DNA from: Escallonia rubra
Lineage: Eukaryota > Streptophyta > Magnoliopsida > Escalloniales > Escalloniaceae
NCBI GenBank assembly: GCA_033065855.1
Contig: JAVXUO010001368.1
Location: forward strand, 186,001 to 250,000
DNA length: 64,000 nt
Direction: 5' to 3'
Position 1 is the first letter of the stretch; every line of letters starts with the position of its first letter. Position numbers and translations under genes: made by a program. Under the pieces are notes generated by a model, which did not search any database, had not been told where the DNA came from, and saw nothing but the letters and a program-made list of their open reading frames with translations. Shown here piece after piece: positions 24,686 through 37,215 of this stretch.

Positions 24686-25859
24686 TAAAAAGCACACAAA
24701 AAACATTATTAAGTTTTACGAGAGCCATTAAAGACTCTTTATAGGTACAACACAAAATAAAAAAGAAAATACGAATTATACTCAAAGTGTTTACAAACGA
24801 AATTATTAAAGTAATATTCGATGAGGCCCCAAAGATTGGTAGCGCTTGATAATAGCCTCGTTTTCAATAGTTTTGAGGACATTTTTCTCGGTCAAATTAG
24901 CTAACTTCTTTGATTGAGATTTACCATGTCAACGAACAATTTCTCAGTTAATCATGCATGGTCAACCTCCTACAGTTCACGAAGTATCAGTCAAATTGGC
25001 TAACTTCTTTGGTTGAGATTTCCCTTGAATGACGCTAAATAGATTTGCATTCTACGTTTAAGTTTCTCAGAAAATTTACTACAATATTGTACTGATGTTT
25101 TATTGTCTGAATAAATTTATCTTTGACTGTTAATATATACATATATATCTTATAATTCACAGCAACAATTCTCAAATAATCTCACGTAAAGTTTCACATA
25201 AATTATAACTACACGACTAAGGTAAAAGGATTTAAATATCGAGGGAATAAAACAAAAACACATGTGCCACTAACTGTTTAAGGATCAAATCACATAGTTC
25301 TGATTGTCATTCAAAAAGGCCCAGGGCGCACTTGCGTACGCTTTCTTTACAACCGAATAATATCATCTACTATACCTTTAGTTCCCATCCATTGCTTTCT
25401 TCCAACTGTGAGACCACAGTAGTAGACTAGTAGTCAAAGAGCCTCGTCGCGGCGTCTCCTGAGCGGCTGAGCCTTCCTTTAGTCATGGTCGCCGGCCGGC
25501 GTCAGATCTGGTCGGAGTTTCAGATCTGGTCGAAGTCCGTCACGGTCGTCGCCTCGTCGCGGAGTTCCAGATCTGGTCACGGTCGTCGCCTCGTTGCGGA
25601 GTTCGTCACGGTCGTCGCCGTCGTTAAGTCGTCAACGGTCACAGTTACCGGCGGTCACGGTCCTCACGGTCACGGTGAGAGAGAGAGAGGTGACTGCCGA
25701 GTGCCGACTGGTGTGGGGTCTCGAGGAACGGGGTGCAATTCCTAATTTTTTTTTTAAACTTCAGGGGGTACTTCAGCCCCCCTTGTCACCACATGGTTCC
25801 CCCCATGCCTACAATACTATAAAGTAAAGTAAAGTTATTATTTGGTGTTAACTAATTGA
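24686..25859. other. Intergenic DNA, partly GC-rich repeat
   Basis: No gene is supported. 25440-25740 is GC-rich, with repeated 'gatctggtcg' and 'cacggtcgtcgcc' phrases that open frames in several registers. The pattern is low-complexity rather than coding. Confidence 0.4.
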
Positions 25860-28800
25860 TAACTCATTGCATGCTTCACTTTTGTTCGCAACCTATTCTG
25901 GTCGTACCCAAGGGCCCAATAGGGGTCCCATTTCACGCGAACACGTCGACATTGTCAACGGTCAATTTTTCAACGCATCGAACCGGTCAAAGTGCGCGCG
26001 CCCAAGTCACGTGCATTCTTTGCTTCGCACGCCTCACGCGCGACTTAGTCACCAATTATTTTACATCAACGTCACTCACGCTAGCACGTTTGTCACACCA
26101 AAATCACCCGAGAACTTTTTCACCAAAAACATCGGCCGAGGACGCACTTGGAGCAATGGGGTCAAGAGGCAAATGGCCTTGGCCAACCCCAGGGGGTCGG
26201 CCTCGGCCTTCCCCATGCCTAGGGGGTCGGCCTCGGCCATTTTCCCTCGGTGGTTCACCCCTTCGCGCAAACCCCTTTTTGCACTTTTTTCGCTTCGTAC
26301 GTTTTGTATGTGACTCTGGCACCTTGTCCATCATATGGGTACGATTCTTGGCAGCACGCCCGTGGCAACGCAACTTCCGTATTCACCATTGCTCATCAAA
26401 ACACCTACCGACAGCGCACCCAAAGTTCGCCAAAAGGGGAAGTGGCCTTGGGGTCCAAAAATGGGAGTTGGCCATTTGAACTTGGCCAGCCCCAGGGGGT
26501 TGGCCTCGGCCTTCCCCATGCCTAGGGGGTTGGCCTCAACCATTTTCCCCCGGTGGTTCACCCCTTCGCGCACCCCTATTTTTGCACTTTTTTCGCTTCG
26601 CACGTAACTTTGGCACCTTATTCGTCACATGGGTATGATTCACCTCGACACGCTCGTCATAATGCAACTTTTGGATTTATCATTGCCCATCAAAACCCCT
26701 ACCGTCGGCGCACCCGAAGTTCACCGAAAGAGGGGAGTGGCCTTAGGCTCCTTCATGGGAGTTGGCCATTTGGCCTTGGCCACCCCTAGGGTCAGCCTCG
26801 GCCTCCCCAGGGGGTTGCCCTCGGCCTCCCCAGGGGCCTTGGCCTTGGCCTTCCCCCCATTTTTGGCTTATGGCCTTTCCCACCGTGCACACTTATTTTC
26901 TCGAGTCTTTGCACCTCCGCGATGTTTACGGACGTTCGTACATCAACCTTGCGATGTCCGTCGTCCGTCGTCCGCTCCCGCACACCGCTCCCGCGATGCT
27001 CGTTGCCCAGAGTCGCGCGCTACCGCCGAATGACCCGTCGCTGACAACCGCATACCATCACTCCCAACTTTGTCATTACTATATGTTGCATTCATTATTT
27101 TGTTATAACAGGCACACTCAACTCACATCCCGTCTTCGGGACACACGACGCGTGCCTGTGCACGGCACCAAGTATTGCTTCGCGACGTTTGTCGCCGCGC
27201 CATTCTCATGATACGTGCCCCCGGCACCAAGTATTGCTCCACGACGTTCGTCGCCGCGCCCGTACGCAATTGTCATGATGCGTGCCCCCGACACCAAGTA
27301 TTGCTCCGCGACGTTCATCGCCGCGCCCGCACACCATTGTCATGATGCGTGCCCCCGGCACCAAGTATTGCTCCGCGACATTCATCGCCGCGCCACTTTC
27401 ATAACATGTGCCCCCGGCACTAGGTATTGTCTCATGCCGTTGGCATCGCGCCCATGCGCCATAATCAAAGTCTCATGCCGTTGGCATCGAGCCCATGCAC
27501 CACAATCAATGTCTCGTACTGTAGGCACCGCGCCCATGCGCCACAATCATGTTACATATTTCCGAGGGGATCCGTTCGTAGTGTTTTGGCACGAGGACCC
27601 CTCGTAGCGGGATGAACTCACAACCTTAAAGTCATCGCCGACACGGGATGGGCTCACAACCTTAAGGCCATCGCCGTCACAATCACAGGGGGCTCCGGCA
27701 CGAGGACCCCTCGCAGCGGGATAAACTCACAACCTTAAAGTCATCGCCGCCACGGGATGGACTCACAACCTTAAAGCCATCGCCGTCACAATCACGGTGG
27801 GCTCCGGCACGAGGACCCCTCGCAGCGGGATGAACTCAAAACCTTAAAGTCATCGCCGCCACGGGATTGGCTCACAACCTTTAAGCCATCGCCATCACAA
27901 TCACGGGGGGCTCCGGCACGAGGACCCCTCGCAGCGGGATGAACTCACAACCTTAAAGTCATCGCCGCCACGGGATGCTCACTACCTCAAAGCCATCGCC
28001 GTCACAATCACGTGGGGCTCCGGCACGAGGACCCATCGTAGGGGGATGAACTCACAACCTTAAAGTCATCGTCGCCACGGGATGGGCACACTACCTCAAA
28101 GCCATCGCTGTCACAATCACGGGGGGCTTCGGCATGAGGACCCCTCGCCACGGACTCTGAGCACTGAGCTGCTGGCATGTCCACTCATGTTACCATTGAT
28201 TGTCGACACCACCAGGGCAATGATCCCCGGGTCACTCCAGGACGGGAGCATGTCCTTGAAGGGCATCGCGCCTAGTCCGCCTGGCAGTTGGCTACATGGG
28301 CAACCCTCACCACTGTCAGGTTCTCTGCGCGTCTCTTGACGCATCTTGTGGGATTCAGTAAGGGCTTGGATCGGTGGCTGGGGCAACGGGCTTACTCTGA
28401 TCATGCTGTCATGGTGTGGTCAGTCTTCTCAGACAGGTAGAGTGACGCCGTGCGAGGCAGGCAACGCGAATTTGGGAACCGACAGTCCAACGGAGAACTG
28501 GTATTTTGGGACCCCCTGGTGACGTGTCACTCCCAGGGGACGACATGTGGCACTTTATGACATAAGCACACTGTTTTCTATAAATAGTGAAATTTATGAC
28601 TCAAAAAGGAACTTCTTCTTCCTCATTCTCACAAAATCACTTTCTCACTCGAATTTGAGAGCTCTTGGATTCTAGAGAGAGAAACACAAAATTGGACATA
28701 ACTTTGGACATAACTTTGGACCGTGACTTCGGACCGTAACATTGGACCCCGACTCGGACCCTGACTTAGACTGTCGACTGCCGGCCATGTTCGTCTCAGC

Positions 28801-28946
28801 CTTGCCTTCGCAGCACTGCCACTCCTCACGGCCTGTCTGGGAAGCCTTGCTCTCTGCCCTTACTCCGCCCTCACTGTCTCTCACTTTGCATACTTGGAAG
28901 CTGACTTGGACTGCAGTCTTTGTGGCACATCCACGTAGGTACGAAC
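25860..28946 (+). mobile_element. Fossil LTR-retrotransposon-like element B, non-coding
   Basis: This is the opposite-orientation relative of element A. The right end (about 28430-28946) is LTR-like, with a TATA-type box (ctataaatagtg) near 28580 and the shared phrase 'gacgtgtcactccc'. The interior holds successive tandem arrays: about 297 bp per unit at 26130-26830, about 65 bp at 27165-27420, about 48-60 bp at 27425-27550 and about 110 bp at 27590-28145. No gag or pol domain is seen. Long open frames inside are by-products of GC-rich repeats. The element is broken and old, judging by divergence from A. Confidence 0.6.
27590..28145. repeat. About 110-bp tandem repeat, five units
   Basis: Units share 'gcacgaggacccctcgcagc', 'aactcacaaccttaaagtca' and 'ccgtcacaatcacg' in fixed order. 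The array lies inside element B. Confidence 0.85.
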
Positions 28947-31422
28947 CCACTTTTCTTGTCATCAACTTTTTAGATATTTTATTCTACACTTACGTATGTT
29001 AATTTCAAGTGCAATTCAATATTAATGTTATCAATCATTCCGAGTATAGAAATAAATTCTCTATTTATTTCTTGCCTACTGCATTCAACATATCTTAATA
29101 CAAAATCAATGACAAATTCATGAGAAATAAAATATTAGAATTTTTTGATTTTTTCCGTACATATATAAGTACGATAAACTAGAAGTGAACAAAGATTTTA
29201 AAGCCTTGAATTTTTTGTAACTCAATTACATAATATAAGAACTAATAGAAAACTTATGTTATTGTAATTTTTTGGGTTATCATTCATTAACCATCGCCTT
29301 CCAAAATTATACAAGCTGCTTCGAGTTCAATTAATTCACCTAGCAAATTACTGTTGTTTATTGATTGTTTCTATTAGATTGTCAATTCAATCCTAAGTAC
29401 AATTTATAATTGTTCTATGTTGTCTATCTTTGTAAAGGTACACAAAGAAAGACGTGTTTTGGAGAGATGTGTTTTAAGAATAATTCTCTTTAGTATTTTA
29501 GTTTACTAAATTTCATATACAACAGTAAGTCGATCAAAAAATAAGATATAAATGGCTCAGGCTTTGCTTGGTCTGATCATATTCTTTTCCTCATTTACTT
29601 TTTTTATTCATGCGACACGTCATCACATTTGTTTTGTTGTTCCATTCCGTATTCAACTCTACTTATTAAAGTCACACGTACGTGTATTTTATGACTCTAT
29701 ACTATAACTTATTGTTTTTTTCACAGGTACTATTCACATAAGTTTAGTAAACCTTATAAGAGTTAAAAATAAATTATGCGCCTTTTTAAACTCTACCTAT
29801 TCAATATACTTACATGTTAGGTCTTAATTTTGACTACTAACATTCAAAAGCACCTTAAGATAAAATAAAATCTCACAATTGTAAAAAACGAACCTTATTT
29901 ATGCAATCAAAGATAAATAATTCCCAAATTAAGAGCTTTCTTTTGTTTTTTTAAGAAAATAACATACAAACTGAATACGACTTAATTCTTAAAAATACTT
30001 TAAAATATCAACACTGCCATTTACTTAAGAAATTAATTTTAATAGAATAACCTCGAACTCTTAATTTTAGAATGACATATACCACTAAATGCAATAATAA
30101 TAAAAAAAGAATCAAATTGACAGTGACTTAATCCTTAAAAGAACTTTAATATACCAAAATAACAGTTTGATTTTTAAGATTAATAATTAGAAATAAACAT
30201 TAGCATGCATGTTTTTTTAATGTACTTAATTTATTACATAATTTGATAAATCAGAAAATTCTTTTCATTGAAAATTTTCACCCGGCCATTCATCTATACA
30301 TTTCATTCATAAGGTTACGGGACACTCATGATATACAAAGATTCATCTTTTAACCTCATTCATTTGTAAAATTTTTGTACAAGATGAAGCGTTATACATT
30401 GTGAAACTGACACATAAGATTTTTTCAACATTGTTTTCGTTCTTAATTACTCTTTTACTTAAGCGTCGCATCATCATCATTCTTTTGGTTCTTCTCCATT
30501 TTTGTTTCTACTTATTATGTTTTTACAATGGATTTTATCAAAAAATTTGAGGCTATAACTGGCGTGATTAATACTTAAAAGTATTTTTAAACCATCAAAA
30601 TAATAAGATAGTTAAAAAATTAGTTTTATTTATATAACCTCAAACGTTTACATAAATCACATTCACTTATAGATGATAAAAAAAAAAAGAGTCAAACCAT
30701 ATATGACTAAAATTTTAAAAGTACTTTAAGATATTGAAATAACATTTTACTCCACAAATTCGTTTTTAATTAAATAACCTCAAATTCTAAAGGTTCACCT
30801 CATGTACTAATTAAGTTACTAGGATTTAATTTGATTACTAGAGCTTAAATAAAGTTTAAATATAAAAAAGAAGTTCTAATAGTATGTGAAATAAAAATTA
30901 AATCTGAAAATAAATGTTATAGCTCATAAATCCAAAACTATTTTATATACTCTTAATCAATAAGTGGACTTATGATGACTAAATTATGACTTTAATAACC
31001 TAAGTATATCGTTTAATATGAACTTAATTGACAATCTATGGTCTATTTAAGGATACGAATAATCACCATTATCTAATTATTTATCTCAATCTTTTGAAAA
31101 GTTTGTATAAAACAATATGACACTTTTATGATAAATTGAAATAACAATTAACTGTAGAATATACATATTAGGCCTTAAATTTGACTATTAACCTCATAAG
31201 GACTTTAAACAACGACATAGAATATATAAATTATGAAAGTCATATGCGATATTTTATGATAAATACTTCACAAACTAAAATATTTCTTTTCTTTTTAATT
31301 GCCCAACCTCAATATTTTACAATGTTACATGGGGTAAGAACAATAATGACTTTATAACCATTTAACTTCAATCATGTGCAAAGCTTTTGAAGAACACTAT
31401 GACATTTTTTTGATAAATTAAA
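28947..31422. other. Long AT-rich intergenic stretch with diverged repeats
   Basis: No gene is supported. A loosely conserved unit (about 'cttaaaagtactttaagata' followed by 'taatagaataacctca'-like text) recurs near 29985, 30125, 30570 and 30700. Phrases like 'gcgacacgtcatcac' near 29620 echo the Helitron-like stretch at 19085. It probably consists of old transposon layers. Confidence 0.45.
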
Positions 31423-32473
31423 GGGCAAATTACATCTATATCCCTGAGGTTAGGGTATAATTACAGTCAAGGACAGTAAGTTTTAAAATGTAACATACCG
31501 TGACCAAACACTTTTAAAATGTAGCAGCCGTGTCCATCCGTCAGGGTTCCGTCCAAAAAATGTACTTTTTTAATGATGTCATCAATATGTATTTTTAAAA
31601 TGACGATACTACCCCTTGTCATGTATATACTGAATATTTTTAAAAATTTTAAATTAAGATTTCAAGCCATAATTTAAAGTCACAATGTATCACCTTGCAA
31701 ATTAGGATTTTGTTAAAACCCGAATTTGCAAATTAGGGTTTTGTTTGCACACAGTGAAGGTCTTGCGCGACAATGCCCGACCATAACTTCCTGCGCTCCC
31801 ACCCTCTCTCCCCTCCGTCGTCACCTTCAATTGCATCGAGGACACTGCCTTGGAGCAGGAATGCCTCGTCGGCGTCGAGCACGTCTTGCTTAGCCGCCTG
31901 GCAGAGGCCAGGATCGAGTCTATCGCCGCCGTCCTCCTCCACTCGCTCGCCTTTCTTCCCCGCGTCGCCCAGCGCCGCCTCCGCCCCTGGCAGCTGGTCC
32001 TCTTCCTCCGTCGGACTCACCTGCTCTCGCGCTATCTCTCTTGCCAACTGGAGAAGTAAAACTAATAGGAGAAACCGGCTGGTAAGAGTGACGCACTGAC
32101 ACTAATTTCCGGCCAGTAAAAGCAATCTGCACCCAAGGGCAAAGAAACTCCAACGACTGACACTAATTTTCGGCGTCCCCTTCGTCCTGTTCGGCGATTC
32201 CTTCGTCTTCGGCATCGACAGTTCTCAGGCTGCCCTTCACCCCATCTCCCCTCAGTGGTGCCATTGTTGTCTGTGCGTGTCTGTAACATTGAAGAGGAAG
32301 ACATGGGCAAATTAAGAATTTCAATTTTATTTAGGGGCAATTCAGTCTTTTCGTCAAAATCGTTATGTATTTTTGTATTCCATTTGGTCAACGGACATAA
32401 GTGTAATTTGTCCAAACTATTGTCCTTGCCTGTTATTATACCCTAACCTCAGGAACATATGTATAATTTGCCC
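31423..32473. mobile_element. Pack-MULE (Mutator-like) carrying a host gene fragment
   Basis: This 1051-bp element starts GGGCAAATTACATCTATATC, and its right end read in reverse starts GGGCAAATTATACATATGTT. It is flanked by perfect 9-bp duplications taaattaaa (31414-31422 and 32474-32482), diagnostic of Mutator-like elements. The ends belong to the same family as the MULE at 48188-57100. The GC-rich interior carries an ANGUSTIFOLIA-like exon fragment (31817-32030). No transposase is present. Confidence 0.88.
31817..32030 (+). pseudogene. Captured ANGUSTIFOLIA (plant CtBP-like) exon fragment
   Basis: The frame starting at about 31817 reads VVTFNCIEDTALEQECLVGV, then residues including LLSRLAEARIES, VLLHSLAFLPR and AQRRLRPWQLVL, and finally RRTHLLSR. 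From memory, plant ANGUSTIFOLIA proteins near their N-terminus have the same blocks in the same order: VVTLNCIED, ALEQ, LSR, IES, VLLHSLAYLPRAAQRRLRP, and later LLRRTHLLSR. Here about 40 residues between QLVL and RRTHLLSR are missing. The upstream ATG at 31773 is in another frame. ANGUSTIFOLIA acts in cell shape and gene regulation; this piece is only a transposon passenger. Confidence 0.75.
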
Positions 32474-32482
32474 TAAATTAAA

Positions 32483-33529
32483 ATAATTATTAGCAATACA
32501 ATGTACGCATAGTTTTAAATTGATTGTCTTAGAAAACCTTCAAAAATAAATCAGAACAGATGGGTTCACAAAAACGTCAAACATGACCTTGAAGGAAAAT
32601 AATTAAACCCAAATATTGCCACTAGACAACGTTATATTATCTCATAAAATTAATTATTTTAAAAGGGTGTTTATTTGAAAGTAAGTAAAATAGCTCCACG
32701 TGTTTCCATTTTTGCCTAAAACTCTATTTTCACGGCACATACTAGTAGGTTATTTAAGTATACATAATAATTTATTAATAAATAGTTTGTACCTTTTTTT
32801 ATGATTTTGAATGCAGATGACTGTAATTCCTATCTAATTTATTAATAATAATTAGCTATATCTAAAATATCTATAAAATAAAATGTTGATAAATTAAATG
32901 ACGTGAGCCAGAAAAGTGGCTCATTGAGCCACTTTTATGGCTCACATCATTGATCAACATTTAATTTTTTCACTTATTTACGTACCAGCAGTTGACCAAC
33001 GTATTATGCGATATTGATATAACAATGCAAACGATAGTCACTAGATTCTGATACATAACAATTAAAGAAGGATATAAAGAACTAGAAAATTATCATGTTA
33101 TTGAAAACTCAACACATTTTTACCTTGACAGTAATTTTAGACACATTGTATAAACTATTAGCATGATGATGCACAAAAACGAGATATATTTTCAGTATTT
33201 TACACAGTTATCGTCAATACTATTTTAATTGTCTTAAGTAGTGGGTTAATTTGTTCATAAAATTATATACATGAGTGATTTTGATTATTATGTATATATG
33301 CATTACTTAAGTGAAAGTCATTCTATTTGTCATTCTTTCAATTTAAAACATAATCGCCTACGCTATAATATATGATTGATGATAAAATCAAACTGTCTCT
33401 CAACCCGACCAAATTAGATGCACGGGTCCAGTAGCTCAGCTAGTCACATGAATGTCAAGGTACAGTGTCACGTCGTCGGAGTATAGAACCACAGAACCAC
33501 AGACCCACATATGTGTCTTGGACGGTGGC
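32483..33529. other. Intergenic DNA before UGT copy 2
   Basis: AT-rich without a supported gene. It contains the fold-back sequence at 32880-32970. Confidence 0.45.
32880..32970. repeat. Small fold-back element
   Basis: Outer arms begin AAATGTTGAT on both sides, and inner arms GTGAGCCA(g/t)AAAAGTGGC pair around a very short loop. The whole unit of about 85-90 bp can fold into one long imperfect hairpin. Confidence 0.7.
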
Positions 33530-33741
33530 GAGTGTGGGGGTAATCACATGCTAGCTTGAGACGGACACGTTATCAGTTAGCCAAAATCCAAGATATCTCA
33601 CTACGTAGGAGGATTTGAAGGGTAGCTAGAGGTACTTCACGTGTTCATAATTCCATCTCAATTGGCTGAAAATAGCGAGTGCTAGATATTTTCTCACTTT
33701 AAAAACACATGCATGGACCTTTGCTAGAGAGAGGGACAGAG
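33530..33741 (+). promoter_or_regulatory. Conserved upstream region of UGT copy 2
   Basis: It matches the copy 1 upstream region in blocks: 'aaatccaagatatct', 'ctacgtaggaggatttg' and 'ctttgctagagagaggga' just before the ATG. It has a full CACGTG G-box (near 33640) where copy 1 has only ACGTG. Confidence 0.55.
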
Positions 33742-36350
33742 ATGGAGTTTGCGAGAAAAGCTAAGCCTCATGTTGTTTGTATACCATTTCCAGCACAAAG
33801 CCACATAAAGGCAATGCTTAAACTAGCAAAGCTTCTCCATAACAAGGGCCTTCACATAACTTTTATCAACACAGAGTTTAACCACAAGCGTTTCGTCATT
33901 GCTGGGGGACCAAACTCCCTTGATGGCTTGCCGGATTTTCGCTTCGAAACTATACCAGACGGGCTTCCTCCGTCCGACGCAGACGCCACCCAAGACATGA
34001 TTGCTCTTTCTGAGTCAGTTAGGAGAACTTGTTATGCTCCATTTCTTTACCTGTGCAACAAGCTTGATAACCCTCCGGTGAGTAGCATCGTGTCAGATGG
34101 TTTCATGACCTTCACCTTTGATGCGGCAGAAGTACTTGGAATCCCTGTTATACTTTTCTGGACACTCTCTGCTTGTGGTTTCATGGGATTTTGTCAATGT
34201 CAAGCTCTCTTGGAGAGAGGCCTGATACCACTCAAAGGTACTCCCTCAAGCACTACTTTAGGTCTGTAGAGACCACAACACATGCCACGGTTGCCTTGAG
34301 GAGAGATCTCTCTTCCTTTTGGTACACCGCCAGAGGAATGCTACTTGTGTTTAAAAAAAGGGTTGCCCGACCCCGCGTGACCCGCATGCGCATCTCTTCC
34401 TTTAACGAAAGCCAGGATCCAATCCTAGACCATTAACCCGTTACCCGACCCATCCACCCGACCCGCACACTGCCTCTCTCTCTCAACCCTAATAACAAAA
34501 AAATATATATATATATATATCCTAATCCCTCATTTCCTTCTTCACGCCGCACACCTTGGTGCCGCCGCCGCCCCTACGGCCTCACTGCCGCGCCTCCCCA
34601 TCGCCGGCATCCCCCACGCCCGATCACCATTCTCCCTCTATTCCATCCTTCATCATCCCCGGCCCTCCCCGCCGGCAGCCCCGCACCGTCCTTCCTCTTC
34701 CCCTTATTTTCCCTTCTTCACCTCGAGCGTCGGCCACTCACCAAGGCCGAACACCCCACCTCAAGCTTCGGCCACTCACCAAGGCCGAACCCCCCACCTC
34801 AAGCTTCGGCCTCCTCTTCCCCCTCGGCCTCCATCTTCCTTCCCACATTTGGCCACTCCTCAAGACCGCCGCTGACCACCCCACCGGCCTAAACCTTTCA
34901 TCTAACCTAAAATTCCAAATTGTGTTCGTAACCCTAGTTAGGAAATACCAAATACCAAATACCAAATCCCAAAATTGCCTCTGACGGAAAGGGATATATC
35001 GTTAGGAATTTGGACGGTGGTCCTTACTTATTGCAAATTTGAAATTACAAATCTTTATGTGTAAAAAATAAATTTGGGACCCTCAAGTGAGACTTCGATA
35101 TACTTTCAAGGTACTAACGTATATTTAACATTAAAAAAATTTGCCTAACACCTTAATTAGTTTGATTCCAAAAGAATGTGACCCTCAATTCATGCCTTCG
35201 AAAACGTTTCTCATGATAGATTACGTATCATTTCCTAAATTCCTATGTTTGAAGTACTTGGGCTATCGTTCCTTAATTCATCATTTTTTTCAAAATTTTG
35301 AACAAGAAGGTGAAGGGAGTGGTGTTTCTTGAAGAAGTTTTCTGTGCTAAAAAAGTAACAAGTCTTTTTTTTTTTTCTTTTTTTCTGGAACATGCAGATG
35401 AGAGCTATCTAACAAACGGATACTTGGACACCGTCGTAGATTACATTCCGGGTATGAAAGATATACGTCTCAAGGATTTCCCAGGGGTTATTCGAACTAC
35501 CAATCAAGACGATTTTCTTTTGAACTTCGGCTTGGAAGCTACCCAGAGGTCTTATAAAGCTTCAGCAAATGTTATACAAACTTTTGATGCCCTGGAACCA
35601 GATCTTGTAAATGCTCTCTCAACAATGCTTCCTGACCTTTACACCATTGGCCCTGTTCAGCTTCTTCTAAACCAAACATCATTACCATCAGAAGAAGAGC
35701 ATCTCAAGTCTATTGGATACAGTCTATGGAAAGAAGAACATGTGTGTCTTGAGTGGCTCAATTCCAAAGGACCAAACTCTGTGGTATATGTAAATTTTGG
35801 TAGCATAACTGTTGTAACACCCCAACAGTTGGTAGAGTTTGCTTTAGGTCTCGCTAATAGCAACCAACCATTCCTGTGGATAATCAGACCTGACCTAGTG
35901 GTGGGCGAATCTCCAATTTTACCGCCTGAGTTTGTGGAGGTTACTAAGGAAAGAGGGTTCATTGCAAGTTGGTGCCCGCAAGAGCAGGTACTCAACCACC
36001 CATCAGTTGGAGGGTTCTTGACACACTGTGGTTGGAACTCCACAATCGAGAGCTTGTCGTCTGGGGTGCCAATGATTTGTTGGCCGTTTTTAGCCGATCA
36101 GCCGACAAATTGTAGATTCATTTGCAAAGAATGGGAGGTTGGCATTGAAATCGATGATGTGAATGCTGAAAAAATTGAGAAGCTTGAAAGAGAGTTGATT
36201 GAAGGAGTAGAAGGAAAGAGAATGAAGAACAAGGCCATAGAGTGGAAGAAAAGGGCAGAAGAGGCTACTGCTCCAGATGGGTCATCGTCATTGAATTTTG
36301 AAAGATTGGTGAAAAATCTTTGGTCCCATAGAACTAGCATTTCCTCTTAA
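33742..36350 (+). CDS. UGT85-like UDP-glycosyltransferase, copy 2 (intact)
   Basis: Same structure and length as copy 1: exons 33742-34237 and 35398-36350, joining G|AT, 482 residues. His21, Asp119 and the complete PSPG box ending in DQ are kept, so it should be a working glucosyltransferase if expressed. Differences from copy 1 include Phe for Leu near residue 126 (TFTF), a Tyr for Trp at the start of exon 2 (VDYIPG), and Ala for Gly just before the PSPG end (FLADQ). Its intron is about 1.16 kb against 0.41 kb in copy 1, because repeat DNA of about 780 bp lies at 34358-35142. The acceptor is unknown. Confidence 0.92.
34358..35142. mobile_element. Insertion in the intron of UGT copy 2
   Basis: Comparison with the copy 1 intron shows extra sequence between 'acttgtgttt/aaaaaa' and 'ccttaatta/ggtttgat'. 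The right part (34990-35135) matches the inverted-repeat family at 45200-46035 (ttggacg..gtccttacttattgcaa, ...gaccctcaagtga). The left and middle are C-rich low-complexity DNA. The two edges do not form a clear inverted pair, so it may be composite. Confidence 0.6.
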
Positions 36351-36590
36351 AATATGATTTTTCGCCATTAAGAAAAGGGCTGGTCCATAGCAAGGCAAGA
36401 GGTGGTTCAATGATGTATCCTTTCACTAGGTGCTCTAGATATTCTAGTTTCTAGCATTCTTGATATCATAGTACGTATGGCCGCAAAACAAATGCAATTG
36501 TGATCCTCGTAACCTTACTATGAAGCGCCATACCCCACCTGAGTTGCCAACCACCAGTTTATAAGATAATCCAAAGACTATCTGTATCTA
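36351..36590 (+). other. 3' flank shared with UGT copy 1
   Basis: Near-identical to 23559-23800; marks the downstream part of the tandem duplication. Confidence 0.75.
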
Positions 36591-36889
36591 AGACTTAAAA
36601 GCCATAGATTTGACCTACCAAAAGGATAACTACGGTGGAATGAGCACAGGGCAACAAGAACAAGGCCAGAATATAATCATTTACGTAATGGGTAGAGAGT
36701 GCACCATTTTTCATCAACTCCCCTGTGATTTTTGAATCAGCAAACGATCTAAATCTTTAGAAATACTATTAGGGCGTTAATTATTTTCTCAAGTCTAAAG
36801 CGTCTCAAAAGTGACAAATCTGCCCTAAATGTTTTGAGTGGAGATATCGGTATTACTTTTTGTTTATTTGTTTTAGTTTGAAGATTTAA

Positions 36890-37215
36890 GATTGGATGTA
36901 TATGAAAGATAAGAGAGTCATATTACATCAAAAGATAAACTACTGGCTCATACAGTAGCTAATAAAAGGCATATACACATTGCTTGGCCTGGTGAAGCAC
37001 ATAACCAAAGAGCTCCTAGTGTAGGTAACTGGTGCAGATGGCAAATACACGAGCTGATCCTCCCATGAGCTTCATAAAAGCAATGACCACTCCTAGTTGG
37101 GTTGCACTCATTAAAACAGGAGCATATAACATGTAACTGGCTTCATCTCGTTACCAAGTTCCTCAACTCTTGTCACCTATGCTGTTGTATCACACTACTT
37201 GGTCTAATCGCTTAA
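36890..37215 (-). pseudogene. Duplicated unknown gene segment, copy a
   Basis: This block recurs in the same orientation at 59022-59440, with shared phrases 'agtgtaggtaactggtgcag', 'catgagcttcataaaagc' and 'tcgttaccaagttcctcaac'. On the minus strand the 59-kb copy keeps a 69-codon frame; here the corresponding region is shorter and interrupted. I do not recognise the product. Confidence 0.4.

Noticed and set aside
25856-27211. Overlapping frames of 130-207 codons on both strands
   Set aside because: They coincide with GC-rich tandem units of element B and change register with each unit; no known domain.
27165-28145. Regularly spaced repeats that superficially resemble a CRISPR array
   Set aside because: The units are contiguous tandem repeats without unique spacers, lie inside an LTR-type fossil and occur in plant DNA.
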